Of a stretch of DNA of 64,000 nucleotides, positions 27,615-35,733 are shown piece after piece (positions within the stretch are counted from its first letter, which is position 1; each line of letters opens with the position of its first letter). A program made the translations under genes and the position numbers. The notes under the pieces are model-generated. The model did not search any database, was not told where the DNA came from, and saw only the letters and a list, made by a program, of their open reading frames with translations. This DNA comes from Dictyobacter aurantiacus (GTDB lineage: Bacteria > Chloroflexota > Ktedonobacteria > Ktedonobacterales > Ktedonobacteraceae). The stretch is taken from contig NZ_BIFQ01000001.1 of NCBI RefSeq assembly GCF_003967515.1, positions 2,790,001 to 2,854,000 on the forward strand, in the 5' to 3' direction.

Positions 27615-28188
27615 GCGATATACGAAGTTGTTGAACTATATCACTAATAATCGCGGGTAACTGTAGTATGGGCATACCGGCATATGTCCCTTGTACGCTA
27701 TGTTCGGGCAGAGACCAATCCTCTTTCGCCGTATTATTGCTGGCCTGATCCTGTTCGCTGGCGAAAAATGCGGGTGCGTCGCTGATGGTGGTAGCCAGGC
27801 CCAGGGTAATATCCGCCAGCTGGACGATCAAGAGTACAGGGTGCCCAGGAAGCCCGGTTGATTGTTGCGCCAGGTACGCAGCCAGATCGATAACGGCGAT
27901 GGGTTCCCCGCGCCAGGCCGCAATTCCCAGCATCCAGTGGGGGGAAGCGGGCAACTGAGCAAGATAACGCGTCGTGGGCAATATCTCCCTTAGAACAGCC
28001 AGTGGAATCAACGCATGCCCCGCCTCAAACGCGCACTTTACGTACTCTTCAGTCTGTGGCGTGGATAGTTGAGGTGCCTGTGCCAGTTGCTGCGCATACT
28101 TCCAGAAGTCCTGATCACTCAATTGCTCAAGATGCCGTGCATGGTTACCTCTGAGTAGAGCGGTTGACAGAGCTGGACGTTGACTCAT
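27607..28188 (-). CDS. CheW-like coupling protein
   Basis: A 193-residue protein with a single CheW-like domain after a ~45-residue N-terminal extension: KCAFEAGHALIPLAVLREILPTT, then SPHWMLGIAAWRGEPIAVIDLAAYL, the typical signature of CheW/PilI proteins, and a C-terminal strand region ending ILQLPAII. It would couple receptors to the CheA-like partner, encoded next with an 8-bp overlap. No methyl-accepting receptor gene is in the window. Confidence 0.85.
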   Translation of the reverse strand: MSQRPALSTALLRGNHARHLEQLSDQDFWKYAQQLAQAPQLSTPQTEEYVKCAFEAGHALIPLAVLREILPTTRYLAQLPASPHWMLGIAAWRGEPIAVIDLAAYLAQQSTGLPGHPVLLIVQLADITLGLATTISDAPAFFASEQDQASNNTAKEDWSLPEHSVQGTYAGMPILQLPAIISDIVQQLRISHE

Positions 28189-28208
28189 AATGACTGCTAT
28201 TTCTTGTT

Positions 28209-28598
28209 CTAGTTCGGGGCAGGAGTGCCTAGGTGAGACTCGATAACGGCGATGAGATCCTGGGTTTTGAATGGCTTGGTCAGATAATCCTTTGCCCCGG
28301 CAAGGCGACCTTTGAGCTTATCGATCATTCCATCACGGCGCGAGAGCATGACGATGACTGTACTGCTAAATTGGGGTTTTGTTTTGAGACGTCGGGCAAC
28401 TTCATACCCATCCATTTTAGGGAGACCGATATCCAAAATAACCAGGTCTGGAATGCGCGCATCCGGCTCTGTGAGCCAGCGCATAGCCTCAACGCCATCG
28501 GGGAAACTTTTGACATCAAAGCCCTCTCGCCTGAGGCAGGTCTCCACTATCTTTCGAACCGTTGCGGAATCATCGATAACCATAACGAGTTTGCTCAT
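28209..28598 (-). CDS. single-domain response regulator (CheY/PilG-like)
   Basis: A 129-residue receiver domain with no output domain: acidic pair VIDDSATVRK, phospho-Asp in LVILDIGLPKMDGYEV, Thr/Ser switch in VIVMLSRRDG and Lys in DYLTKPF. It resembles PilG/PilH-type regulators of surface motility systems. ATG 28598 has GAGGAC upstream; the frame's earlier start is in the leader. It is first in a three-gene operon with the CheW- and CheA-like genes, 21 bp before cheW. Confidence 0.88.
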   Translation of the reverse strand: MSKLVMVIDDSATVRKIVETCLRREGFDVKSFPDGVEAMRWLTEPDARIPDLVILDIGLPKMDGYEVARRLKTKPQFSSTVIVMLSRRDGMIDKLKGRLAGAKDYLTKPFKTQDLIAVIESHLGTPAPN

Positions 28599-28634
28599 AT
28601 ACGTGTCCTCTCTCTCTCGTCCCACTACCATCCC

Positions 28635-28663
28635 ATTGTACCTGACATTATGTCAATACACAA
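28635..28663 (-). promoter_or_regulatory. promoter with an operator-like palindrome before the CheY gene
   Basis: Minus strand TTGTGT (28658-28663), 17-bp spacer, TACAAT (28635-28640). The spacer carries TGACATtATGTCA (28643-28655), a perfect 13-bp dyad placed where a repressor would block RNA polymerase. Confidence 0.45.
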
Positions 28664-29030
28664 GAGCAAGTACTATTGCAACCTACTGTGCTTCACGATG
28701 CTCATCTTACGCTGAATCTACCCATATCATATCTACTTACGAAGTAAACGTATTCTGGATCAACTTTCTGCCGTTAATGAAGTTGATGCTAGGCAATGTA
28801 CCATATAGTTACGGCATTTGGCAACGGAAATCTCGTAAAGATTGTCTTAAATTTTTTCGTACCCTACATTCTTCTATCCGCATTTGCGAAATTAAAAATG
28901 GCTTAAATGTTGTATAGCTCGTATAGCCTTTTTGGGTTGTCTGAATGTGTCTTACCTTTCTCTTATTGGGGCACATAAGTGCCCCCGCACGGGCGGTCGC
29001 GTGCGCGGCCGCACTGGTTTTATGATGGTG

Positions 29031-29058
29031 CCACAGGGGCGCATTTGCGCCCCTGTGG
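29031..29058. repeat. hairpin with GCGCATTTGCGC tip
   Basis: Arms CCACAGGGGCGC/GCGCCCCTGTGG. The same arms form the tip of the 74-bp palindrome at 49771-49844, over 20 kb away. Confidence 0.75.
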
Positions 29059-29189
29059 GGCTATTAATGGATGAGATGGTGGGCTGCGATGAGCAGGAGT
29101 CAATTTTATGTTGATGTTACAGAGGTGTGTTTGCGCCCCTGTGGAGCCATTAATGGATGAGATGGTGGGCCTGCGATGAGCAGGAGTCA
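29044..29189 (+). repeat. two direct repeats of ~59 bp
   Basis: 29044-29102 and 29130-29189 share TTTGCGCCCCTGTGG, ATTAATGGATGAGATGGTGG and GCGATGAGCAGGAGTCA with only a few differences, separated by 27 bp. They lie just downstream of the histidine kinase gene. Confidence 0.85.
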
Positions 29190-29190
29190 G

Positions 29191-29224
29191 TGGTGCGGGG
29201 AGCGCATTCGTGCTCCCCGCACCA
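29191..29224 (-). terminator. hairpin after the histidine kinase gene
   Basis: 13-bp stem (TGGTGCGGGGAGC and its complement) with a GCATTCGT tip, 12 bp past the kinase stop. No strong T-run follows. Confidence 0.6.
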
Positions 29225-29235
29225 GTATAAAAATT

Positions 29236-30342
29236 TTATTCGTTTTCGCCGGGTATGGCGACGGGGAGCGTGAAGGTGAAGACACTGCCTTCACCGACGG
29301 TGCTCTGTGCAGAGATGCGGCCACCATGTGTCTCTACAACATGGCGCGCGATGGCCAGCCCCAGCCCCGTGCCGCCGCCTCCGGGACCAATATAGCCGGG
29401 CTTGGCCCGGGCGCGATCAGTTTTGTAGAAGCGTTCAAAGATGCGCGAGAGCTCTTCGGCTCGAATGCCGACTCCGGTGTCTTTAACAAAGAAGCGCTGG
29501 GCGTGGCGGTCGCTTTGTAGCGCGGTGCCGATAATGATCTGTCCACCTGAGGGGGTGAACTTGATGGCGTTGTGTATCAGGTTTACCAGTACGCGCGTAA
29601 TCTGCTTGCTGTCGGCGGCGACCAGTGTCTCGCCTTGCTGGATATCCGTCATCAGTTGTACACGATGGCGTTGCGCTAGTGGGAGCATACGTGCCATGAC
29701 CTCGCGCACCAGTTGCTCAGCTCCCACTGGCTCGATGGTCATCAAGGTCTGCCCCGACTCGATGCGTGACAGCTCTAGCAGTTCGGCCACGAGTTCGCTC
29801 AGATAGTTGGCCTCGTTTTCGATCTTTTCAACAAACTCCTGGGCTTTTTCGGGATCGGTATCGATGGCGTCCTCCAGCGTTTCGGCCAGCAGGCGCACGG
29901 AGGTCAGGGGAGTGCGTAATTCATGCGAGATATTGGCGATAAAGTCGCGTTGCACACGTTCGATATGCCGCGCCTCAGTCATGTCCTCGATGACGATGGC
30001 GAAGTAGCGATACTCATCGCCCGCGAAGTGCTGCTGGTGAGCTATAGGCGAGACCGTGACCTTCCAGGCGATATCCGAGTTGCCCTGCTCAAACTGCCCC
30101 TTCTGCTGCGTGTTGCTGGCGATACTGTTCTGGACCAGTTGGATGATGGCCTGGTTGCGAATGACCTGGTTCAGATAGAGACCGGGTTGCCATTGCGTAG
30201 GGGCGTAGAGGTTGAGTCCCCTTTGATTGCAATAAATGATTTCGCTGTTGCGATTAATGACAAAGGTTGGCAACGGGGTGGCCTCCAGCATGCTCCTGGA
30301 AAGCACTCTGAAATCGATATCGTTGCGGTCTGCATTCAACAT
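29236..30342 (-). CDS. PAS-domain sensor histidine kinase (PhoR-like)
   Basis: A 368-residue kinase with no transmembrane segment. PAS domain at ~15-125 (TPLPTFVINRNSEIIYCNQRGLNLY), HisKA with the phospho-acceptor in FIANISHELRTPLTSVR, and HATPase_c with N-box LIHNAIKFT, DTGVGI, FERFYKTD and GTGLGLAIARHVVETHGG. All catalytic motifs are intact. It would sense a cytoplasmic signal through PAS and phosphorylate a response regulator encoded elsewhere; none is adjacent. The upstream tRNA-Asn is on the same strand. Confidence 0.92.
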   Translation of the reverse strand: MLNADRNDIDFRVLSRSMLEATPLPTFVINRNSEIIYCNQRGLNLYAPTQWQPGLYLNQVIRNQAIIQLVQNSIASNTQQKGQFEQGNSDIAWKVTVSPIAHQQHFAGDEYRYFAIVIEDMTEARHIERVQRDFIANISHELRTPLTSVRLLAETLEDAIDTDPEKAQEFVEKIENEANYLSELVAELLELSRIESGQTLMTIEPVGAEQLVREVMARMLPLAQRHRVQLMTDIQQGETLVAADSKQITRVLVNLIHNAIKFTPSGGQIIIGTALQSDRHAQRFFVKDTGVGIRAEELSRIFERFYKTDRARAKPGYIGPGGGGTGLGLAIARHVVETHGGRISAQSTVGEGSVFTFTLPVAIPGENE

Positions 30343-30481
30343 GGTATATCCTTGTGCCTTGCTTGATGATATTTTTTTGATGGCGCTCCACTTGATCAGC
30401 GCGAGGGAGATGGCCTTCTACTAACAAAAATAACATAAGTAACGCGAAAAAAGGCCACCAGATGGTGGCCTCCGTTAGTGG

Positions 30482-30553
30482 CTCCTCGAATAGGATTCGA
30501 ACCTATAACCCATCGGTTAACAGCCGATTGCTCTACCATTGAGCTATCGAGGA
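30482..30553 (-). tRNA. tRNA-Asn (GTT)
   Basis: Cloverleaf of 72 nt: acceptor TCCTCGA/TCGAGGA with discriminator G, D-stem GCTC/GAGC, anticodon stem ATCGG/CCGAT with loop CTGTTAA (anticodon GTT), T-stem ATAGG/CCTAT with loop TTCGAAT. The CCA is not encoded. It lies between mgtE and the histidine kinase gene. Confidence 0.97.
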
Positions 30554-30630
30554 AGATTGTTCGCCTGGAACACTGCTAATATATACTATTTGCCGCGCTT
30601 CGTCAATACTTTTTGCCGTCAATTTGGCGC

Positions 30631-32574
30631 TTATCCGACAAATTTATTAATGAGGGCCAGGCTTGTAGCGAGAAAGACGCTTAAACTGGCAATGGCGATG
30701 ACCGGATTGAGCAGCGGTGCCGCGATCAGGCTGCCGCGCAGGCGTACACGCTGTAAAATGTTGGGCAGCGCCAGTCCACAGAGTACAGCGATCAGCAGGG
30801 TGAAACCAAAGCTTAGACTGACGGCAATGCTCAGTAATAGTGAGCGATAGAGCAGCCAGGAGAGGGCAAAGACCAGGATGGTGGTCAGGATGCCTCCAGT
30901 GGTGCCATGCAGCGTTTCACGCCAGAGGGTGCGGAAGAAGTCGCGTCCGCGTTTGGTGCGCATCTCCCAGCCAGCGATGCCCAGGGCCTGAGATCCAGCC
31001 GCCACCGTGGTTAGCAGCAGCATGGGAATCAGGCAGAGCACGCCACTCAGGGCCAGGTGCAGGTTTAGATTTGGCATCGGGGCTCCGTCGAGCAAAGTTA
31101 GCGCGCTGGCGTTCCCCAGCACCGGCTGAAAGGCGCTGGAGATAATCATGGCGATAAAAAAACCGATCACTACATTTAAGGCCAGCCACGAGGAGCGGCT
31201 GATGGTGCTGCGGCGGCGCGAGCTCTCATCTGACTCGTGCTCCTCTACATCGGTACCGGTGATTTCCGAGACATCCTCGGCCTGCTCCTCGTGGATGACG
31301 TCGATGACATCGTCCACCGTCACCATGCCTTTGAGATGGTTATCGGCATCCACTACAGGCACGCCGAGCAGGTCGTATTTGGCGATGACACGCGCCACCT
31401 CTTCCTGGTCGGTATCGATTTGTACCTTGATGATATCCCGGTCCATCAAAGCACCCATGCGTGTATTGGGTTCGGCGGTCACGATCTGACGTAAAGAGAC
31501 CACACCGATCAGGTGTTGCTCTTCATCGACAATATAGAGGTAGTAAACCATATCCAGGTGTGCCGAATGCTGGCGTAGGTAGATCAGTACCTCCTCAACG
31601 GTCGCATCCACTGGCTGGGCCAGGACCTCCGTGGTCATGATACCACCGGCGGTCTCGCCTCCATAGCGTAGCAGATCGCGAATGGGCTGTGATTCATCGA
31701 CCGGCATCAGGTTGAGCAGGCGTTCGGCCTCGGCCGCTGGCATGTCAGCCAGAATATCGGCGGCATCGTCCGGTGCCAGACGCTCCAAAAGATCGGAGGC
31801 GCGATCGGGTCCCAGTTCTGTGAGCAGTTCGGATTGTAATGGATACTCAACCTCGTTCAGCGTGTCGGCCGCGGTCTCATCATCCAGACGCTCCAGCATA
31901 GCCCCCGCCTCTTCCAGGTCCAGTTGTTCGAGGATATCGGCGATATCAGCTGGATGAAGCTCGGATAGCTTGTTGTGGCTCACATTCAGTTGTACCTGGG
32001 GCACGACGCCCACGGCTCCCACGCTGGCGGCCCCCGCTCCTACCGCCGCCATCTGGCTGGTGTTCGAGCTGACGAACTGGATCGGCTCAACATAATTCCA
32101 GGTGACGGTGCGCTCGGACATCTGGAGTGGCGTCACACGACCAAGCATATCGATGGCTGGCTGCCAGCCCAGGCGGCGCAGTAGCCCACTCAATCCAATA
32201 TCGACACCCACCAGGCGGGCCGTCTTTTTGATCTGTGCCAGCTTTAAATCGTTCACCTTTACCACACGAAAACCCTGGGTATCGACGATCTGCTTGTCCA
32301 GAATATCGCGCTTCAATAGGATCTCGGCGGAAGCTGGCTCATAGGACTGTATTTGCGACTGGGGTACCGTCAGCTGGACAGGAGTGGTTTCAATGCTCTG
32401 CACCTGCGACCAGGGGATAATCAGGCGTTCGCTGCCGCTGGCAGGATGAACCACCAGTGCGGTCACCATCGGGAAGGTCTCGTTTAAGGTTACACAGATG
32501 TCCCGCAGGGAGCCAATGCGGCGACGATCGGTATCATAAATGCTCTTATGGAGTAAAGCGCTTAAAAAGATCAT
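30631..32574 (-). CDS. mgtE: Mg2+ transporter MgtE with N-terminal PRC-barrels
   Basis: A 647-residue Mg2+ channel/transporter. Residues ~1-170 contain two PRC-barrel-like units (GSLRDICVTLN, IVDTQGFRVVKVNDL), unusual ahead of the MgtE core. Then the superhelical MgtE N-domain (LHPADIADILEQLDLEEA, APDDAADILADMPAAEAERLL), a CBS pair (MTTEVLAQPVDATVEEVL ... VPVVDADNHLKGMVTVDDVIDVI), and a five-helix pore domain (PMLLLTTVAAGSQALG, LNPVIAIASL). The N-domain and CBS pair act as the Mg2+ sensor. ATG 32574 follows GGTGG; a GTG four codons earlier sits too close to it. A very long structured leader precedes the gene. Confidence 0.93.
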   Translation of the reverse strand: MIFLSALLHKSIYDTDRRRIGSLRDICVTLNETFPMVTALVVHPASGSERLIIPWSQVQSIETTPVQLTVPQSQIQSYEPASAEILLKRDILDKQIVDTQGFRVVKVNDLKLAQIKKTARLVGVDIGLSGLLRRLGWQPAIDMLGRVTPLQMSERTVTWNYVEPIQFVSSNTSQMAAVGAGAASVGAVGVVPQVQLNVSHNKLSELHPADIADILEQLDLEEAGAMLERLDDETAADTLNEVEYPLQSELLTELGPDRASDLLERLAPDDAADILADMPAAEAERLLNLMPVDESQPIRDLLRYGGETAGGIMTTEVLAQPVDATVEEVLIYLRQHSAHLDMVYYLYIVDEEQHLIGVVSLRQIVTAEPNTRMGALMDRDIIKVQIDTDQEEVARVIAKYDLLGVPVVDADNHLKGMVTVDDVIDVIHEEQAEDVSEITGTDVEEHESDESSRRRSTISRSSWLALNVVIGFFIAMIISSAFQPVLGNASALTLLDGAPMPNLNLHLALSGVLCLIPMLLLTTVAAGSQALGIAGWEMRTKRGRDFFRTLWRETLHGTTGGILTTILVFALSWLLYRSLLLSIAVSLSFGFTLLIAVLCGLALPNILQRVRLRGSLIAAPLLNPVIAIASLSVFLATSLALINKFVG

Positions 32575-32589
32575 AGGTATCACCACCTT

Positions 32590-33155
32590 TTTTGCAAGTA
32601 AACATGGTTAAGTAGTGTACCTTGTGCGCGCAGGCACGCGCGGGGTACACAGGCGTAGTCCATCAGACCATATCATCATTGATGATATGGCGCACAGCGG
32701 TTTTCGAAATGCATGGTGATACAATCAACTGAGCTTGCGTGATGCATTTCGACGAATACGCTGTAATTGCTGGGGATGCTGCGAAGCAGCGTAAGGACTT
32801 ACTGGCAAAAATGGAGTGTTCTTCTTACTCGACATCAGTCACATCTATGGGGGCGATGTCTGTCTCATCGAGTAAGAGGGGCTTACTTTAACCCCGCAGG
32901 ATCAATTATGAAGGAATCCAATCGCTTTACTCGATGAGGAGAAGAACAGTCCTGAAAGCAGGTATGCACTGGTCGTCTTGTAATAGGCATACCTACTATG
33001 ACTAGGGCCAGCGTCCATGTCCCTCACCTCCTTTGCCCGGACAACGCCTGCTTCACACCAGGGGGTAGTCACAGCCAGGTGGGACTATCGCTCAACTGTT
33101 ATGTGTGATAGATCAGGCAATTGTGGGTTATAACAAAATTTTTCCTGTGTCAGTA
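32590..33155 (-). promoter_or_regulatory. long structured 5' leader of mgtE, candidate Mg2+-sensing RNA
   Basis: About 560 nt with no ORF and many paired segments on the minus strand: GTCCCACCT with AGGTGAGGGAC (33090s and 33020s), AGGTATGC/GCATACCT (near 32990 and 32960), CTTACTCGA/TCGAGTAAG (near 32875 and 32835), GACATC/GATGTC inside it, and CGAAATGCAT/ATGCATTTCG (near 32750 and 32703). Minus strand 33007-33030 reads AGGTGAGGGAC then ATGGACGCTGG, which resembles the opening of the M-box (ykoK) magnesium riboswitch. The match is partial and I cannot trace the M-box's later elements. Confidence 0.35.
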
Positions 33156-33161
33156 TAACAT

Positions 33162-33170
33162 CTTATAGCA
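33162..33170 (-). promoter_or_regulatory. extended -10 promoter for the mgtE leader
   Basis: Minus strand TGCTATAAG (TGnTATAAT-like) just before the structured leader; the -35 is poor. It would start the transcript ~580 nt before mgtE. Confidence 0.45.
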
Positions 33171-33235
33171 CCTTTAAGCAAGGGTTGGTGCGATTTTTAG
33201 TAAAAATGCTTTAAAAAGCCTGGCAATGCGCCGAC

Positions 33236-33350
33236 TCTTCCCGCCGCAGGCGGGAAGGGGGAAAGAGAGAAATGTGGGGACTTGAGCATGCTCCCAGCAT
33301 GCTCGCCCACACCCCGGCAGGAGGGCTAGCCGCCCTCCTGCACCTCCCGC
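33236..33350 (-). repeat. dispersed repeat R3, copy c
   Basis: Minus-strand form of R3: ATGTGGGGACTTGAGCATGC, CAGCATGCTCGCCCACACCCC, GGCAGGAGGG then GCCCTCCTGCACCTCCCG. The left end carries a TTCCCGCCGCAGGCGGGAA hairpin. Non-coding, downstream of the second kinase gene. Confidence 0.75.
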
Positions 33351-33392
33351 TTTGTACCATCTTTATTTGTAAAAAACCATGCGGCGCTCGCG

Positions 33393-33458
33393 AATTAAAT
33401 AATGTTTTATGCGCAGGATGCGCCCGGGCGCATCCTGCGCATAAAACATTATTTAATT
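33393..33458. repeat. 66-bp perfect palindrome
   Basis: 33-bp arms about the centre at 33425/33426, tip GGATGCGCCCGGGCGCATCC, A/T-rich base. It lies 41 bp beyond the thymidylate-kinase-like gene and may terminate it. The tip is shared with 38521-38541. Confidence 0.9.
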
Positions 33459-33499
33459 TTGATTGGGAGCGTCAGTGCTCCCAGGCTGGCGATAGCTCC

Positions 33500-34222
33500 C
33501 TAGCCATTAGGGAGGAGGGGAAGTATTTTTTGTTTGATCTGGGCGGCGATCTTTTCGGGGGTGCCGGTGGCATCGATTACTTCGAAGTGGTATTCACTGG
33601 CCATCTTGTCGTATTCGGTGAGCATCAACTTCTGGTAGCGCACAAAACTTTCGAATAGATCATTGCCCAGGCGCATATCCATGCCGGATTCCCAATAGTC
33701 GAAGCCTCGTCCCTGGAGGATGCGGGGGATGAGATCTTCGAGTTCGACGCGCAGGTAGAAGATAGCATCGGGCTTGAGGGCGAGCCCATAGATGGAGCGC
33801 AGCCAGTGGGTGTCGGCTCCCCGCACCAGGGCGCGGGCCATCAGAGAGTAGATGTAGCGGTCGGTCAGGACAATGAAGCCGGCCCGCAGGGCGGGGATAA
33901 TCTGGTTTTCGAAGCGATCGATGAAGTCTGTGGCATAAAACAGGTTTAAGGTAATCGGGCCGAGGGTGTTGCCTTCCTTGGCATCTTTGAGCCCGCTCCC
34001 CGCCAGTTCGGAGCGCGTCGTCTCGCTATCGGTGACGGCGTAGCCGCTGCTCTCCAGCCATGGCCTCAGAAGCTGAATCAGGGTGCTGCGTCCCACGCCA
34101 TCCGTCCCCTCAATGACAATCAGCCGACCCGGTAGAACCTCTTTTTGTGCGCGCAGGCCGATGGCATCTATACCATAAAAATCTAATGCTGTCATGGTCT
34201 GTTTATCCTCTAGCGTGATCAT
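33500..34222 (-). CDS. thymidylate-kinase-like protein with altered P-loop
   Basis: A 240-residue protein of the dTMP kinase fold: IVIEGTDGVGRSTLIQLL, DRYIYSLMARALVRGAD (DRY/LID-side motif), LKPDAIFYLRV and a C-terminal helix. The Walker A Lys is replaced by Arg45 (GVGRST instead of GxGKST), which normally cripples phosphate binding. It is paralogous to the gene upstream and starts inside that gene's stop (ATGA overlap), so the two proteins are likely made together and may form a heteromer. Substrate unknown; true dTMP kinase activity is doubtful. Confidence 0.75.
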   Translation of the reverse strand: MITLEDKQTMTALDFYGIDAIGLRAQKEVLPGRLIVIEGTDGVGRSTLIQLLRPWLESSGYAVTDSETTRSELAGSGLKDAKEGNTLGPITLNLFYATDFIDRFENQIIPALRAGFIVLTDRYIYSLMARALVRGADTHWLRSIYGLALKPDAIFYLRVELEDLIPRILQGRGFDYWESGMDMRLGNDLFESFVRYQKLMLTEYDKMASEYHFEVIDATGTPEKIAAQIKQKILPLLPNG

Positions 34223-34974
34223 AACGTTTCTCTGTCGTTTCTACCATGCAATATTTCGGACCGGCGGGCGATATTTTCCAATTCTTGCTCTGGTAAGGGA
34301 GGGCGCAGCCGACGTACTCCTTCCAGGTGTGGAAGGACCAGCCTGCGCATCTGACGCTGCTGCTCTGGAATGGGCAGGGTCGCATCCATAACAGTAAGGC
34401 CGAACTCATCGACCATGGCCTCATATTCGTGGACGATGCGTTGCTGAAAGAGGGTAAAGCTTTGGCGGATATCACTGCTCAAGCCCAGATCCATGCCCGC
34501 TTCATAATATTTGAGCTCACTGCGACCGGTCAGGATGCGGCTGAGAGAGACTTCCAGGGGGACGCGGAAATAGAAGGCGCAGGTTGGTTTGACCGCGAAC
34601 TGGTAGAGCTCGCGCACCCATGTGCGATCGACGTTGCGCGCTACATCGCGCGCGAAGGCTGTGTATATATAGCGGTCAGCCAGCACGATTGCTCCGGCTT
34701 TGAGGGGAGGAATGATGTCGTGTTCTGTCCGATCGGCGAAATCGGTGGAGTGAATCAGGCTGAAGGTGGTGGGGGTCAACAACTGCTTTTTCTTGCCCCG
34801 GCTGGTCGTTTTTTTGACCAGTGGCGAAGAGTTCCATTCGCTAAAGAAGACCGTGTAGCCCTCACTGATCAACCACTGACGCAGCAGGGCGATCTGCGTG
34901 CTCTTCCCCGAGCCATCAACCCCTTCAACAATGAAGAGCCTGCCCGGATATTGATGTAATCCATATGTCTCCAT
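34219..34974 (-). CDS. thymidylate-kinase-like protein
   Basis: A 251-residue dTMP-kinase-fold protein with an intact P-loop (IVEGVDGSGKSTQIALL, Lys24), DRYIYTAFARDVARNVD and VKPTCAFYFRVPLEVSLSRI. Compared with standard Tmk (~210 residues) it has extra sequence (SSPLVKKTTSRGKKKQ after the P-loop region, and a C-terminal tail from ~220). ATG 34974 has AGAGG upstream; the frame's earlier start does not. It is the upstream half of a translationally coupled pair with a P-loop-altered paralogue. It may phosphorylate dTMP or another nucleotide-like substrate. Confidence 0.8.
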   Translation of the reverse strand: METYGLHQYPGRLFIVEGVDGSGKSTQIALLRQWLISEGYTVFFSEWNSSPLVKKTTSRGKKKQLLTPTTFSLIHSTDFADRTEHDIIPPLKAGAIVLADRYIYTAFARDVARNVDRTWVRELYQFAVKPTCAFYFRVPLEVSLSRILTGRSELKYYEAGMDLGLSSDIRQSFTLFQQRIVHEYEAMVDEFGLTVMDATLPIPEQQRQMRRLVLPHLEGVRRLRPPLPEQELENIARRSEILHGRNDRETL

Positions 34975-35059
34975 ATAATAACCTCTTAGCGGCAGGGCGT
35001 GAATACGCCTCTGCCACAGCAACAGAAAACAAATATCTGCGCCCCACGGTACTCACAGG

Positions 35060-35121
35060 CCATTGAGGTGTGGCTGCATTGGGTGCGCGGATGCGCACCC
35101 AATGCAGCCACACCTCAATGG
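35060..35121. repeat. hairpin, 29-bp stem, in a divergent spacer
   Basis: Perfect arms 35060-35088 and 35093-35121, GGAT loop in a GTGCGCGGATGCGCAC tip. The flanking genes diverge, so it is not a terminator for either. Confidence 0.9.
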
Positions 35122-35258
35122 AACGTGGTATTACTTATACTATCGGATAAGCATAATATTTATTGACGCTGACGATCTCCTGCATCTTTTGCAGACGTGC
35201 TATAGTATGTGAACAAGGTGCGATAGCACATCCATAATTGGAATTTTTGGAGGCTTTT

Positions 35259-35627
35259 ATGATAGAGCTCGGGGTGGCGGCTCTGGCTGGCATTGTTTTC
35301 GCGGCGATCTGCGTGGCGGTGCTGATCGTGGTGGGTATTATGAATATTCGCGCGGGCCGCAAAGCCCTGGCACGCGCACGTGCTGAAGGAAAATCTATCG
35401 CCTGGCACCGGCAGGTATTGATCTTATTTGGCTTGAATAACATTGTTTTCGCCGCTTTACTGGCCCTGGTTGTCCTGCTGGCTGTGCTGCTGGATCGCTC
35501 GGCCAAACTGGTGATTATCGGCCTGCTGGCGGTGCTATTTGTGGTGAGTATCGTGCTGGTGGTGCGCTGTGTCATGTCGGTCATGCAGGCATCGCGTGAA
35601 TTGACGCGTCCACGGCAAGACATCTGA
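35259..35627 (+). CDS. small membrane protein, three predicted TM segments
   Basis: A 122-residue protein I cannot assign to a family. Hydrophobic segments lie at ~3-27, ~60-80 and ~85-108, separated by a basic loop (NIRAGRKALARARAEGKS) that is probably cytoplasmic. ATG 35259 has GGAGG 7 bases upstream; a TTG seven codons earlier is less likely. It precedes the alpha/beta hydrolase gene by 106 bp on the same strand. Confidence 0.65.
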   Translation: MIELGVAALAGIVFAAICVAVLIVVGIMNIRAGRKALARARAEGKSIAWHRQVLILFGLNNIVFAALLALVVLLAVLLDRSAKLVIIGLLAVLFVVSIVLVVRCVMSVMQASRELTRPRQDI

Positions 35628-35733
35628 CAAGCCTGGATAGAGCGTATATATGATAGCAGGCAGAGTCAACTGATATGCAGGTACGATAAAATAGGATGAG
35701 AATTATATATACGAGCAAAGAATAGGAATTATT

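Larger units (their letters stand above)
28664..29235. other. repeat-bearing spacer
   Basis: About 570 bp with no credible gene. A/T-rich up to ~28940, then hairpins at 29031-29058 and 29191-29224 and a 59-60-bp direct repeat (29044-29102 and 29130-29189). Confidence 0.5.

Noticed and set aside
33001..33060. RNase P RNA, suggested by GTCCGGGC on the minus strand
   Set aside because: The other conserved RNase P regions are missing.
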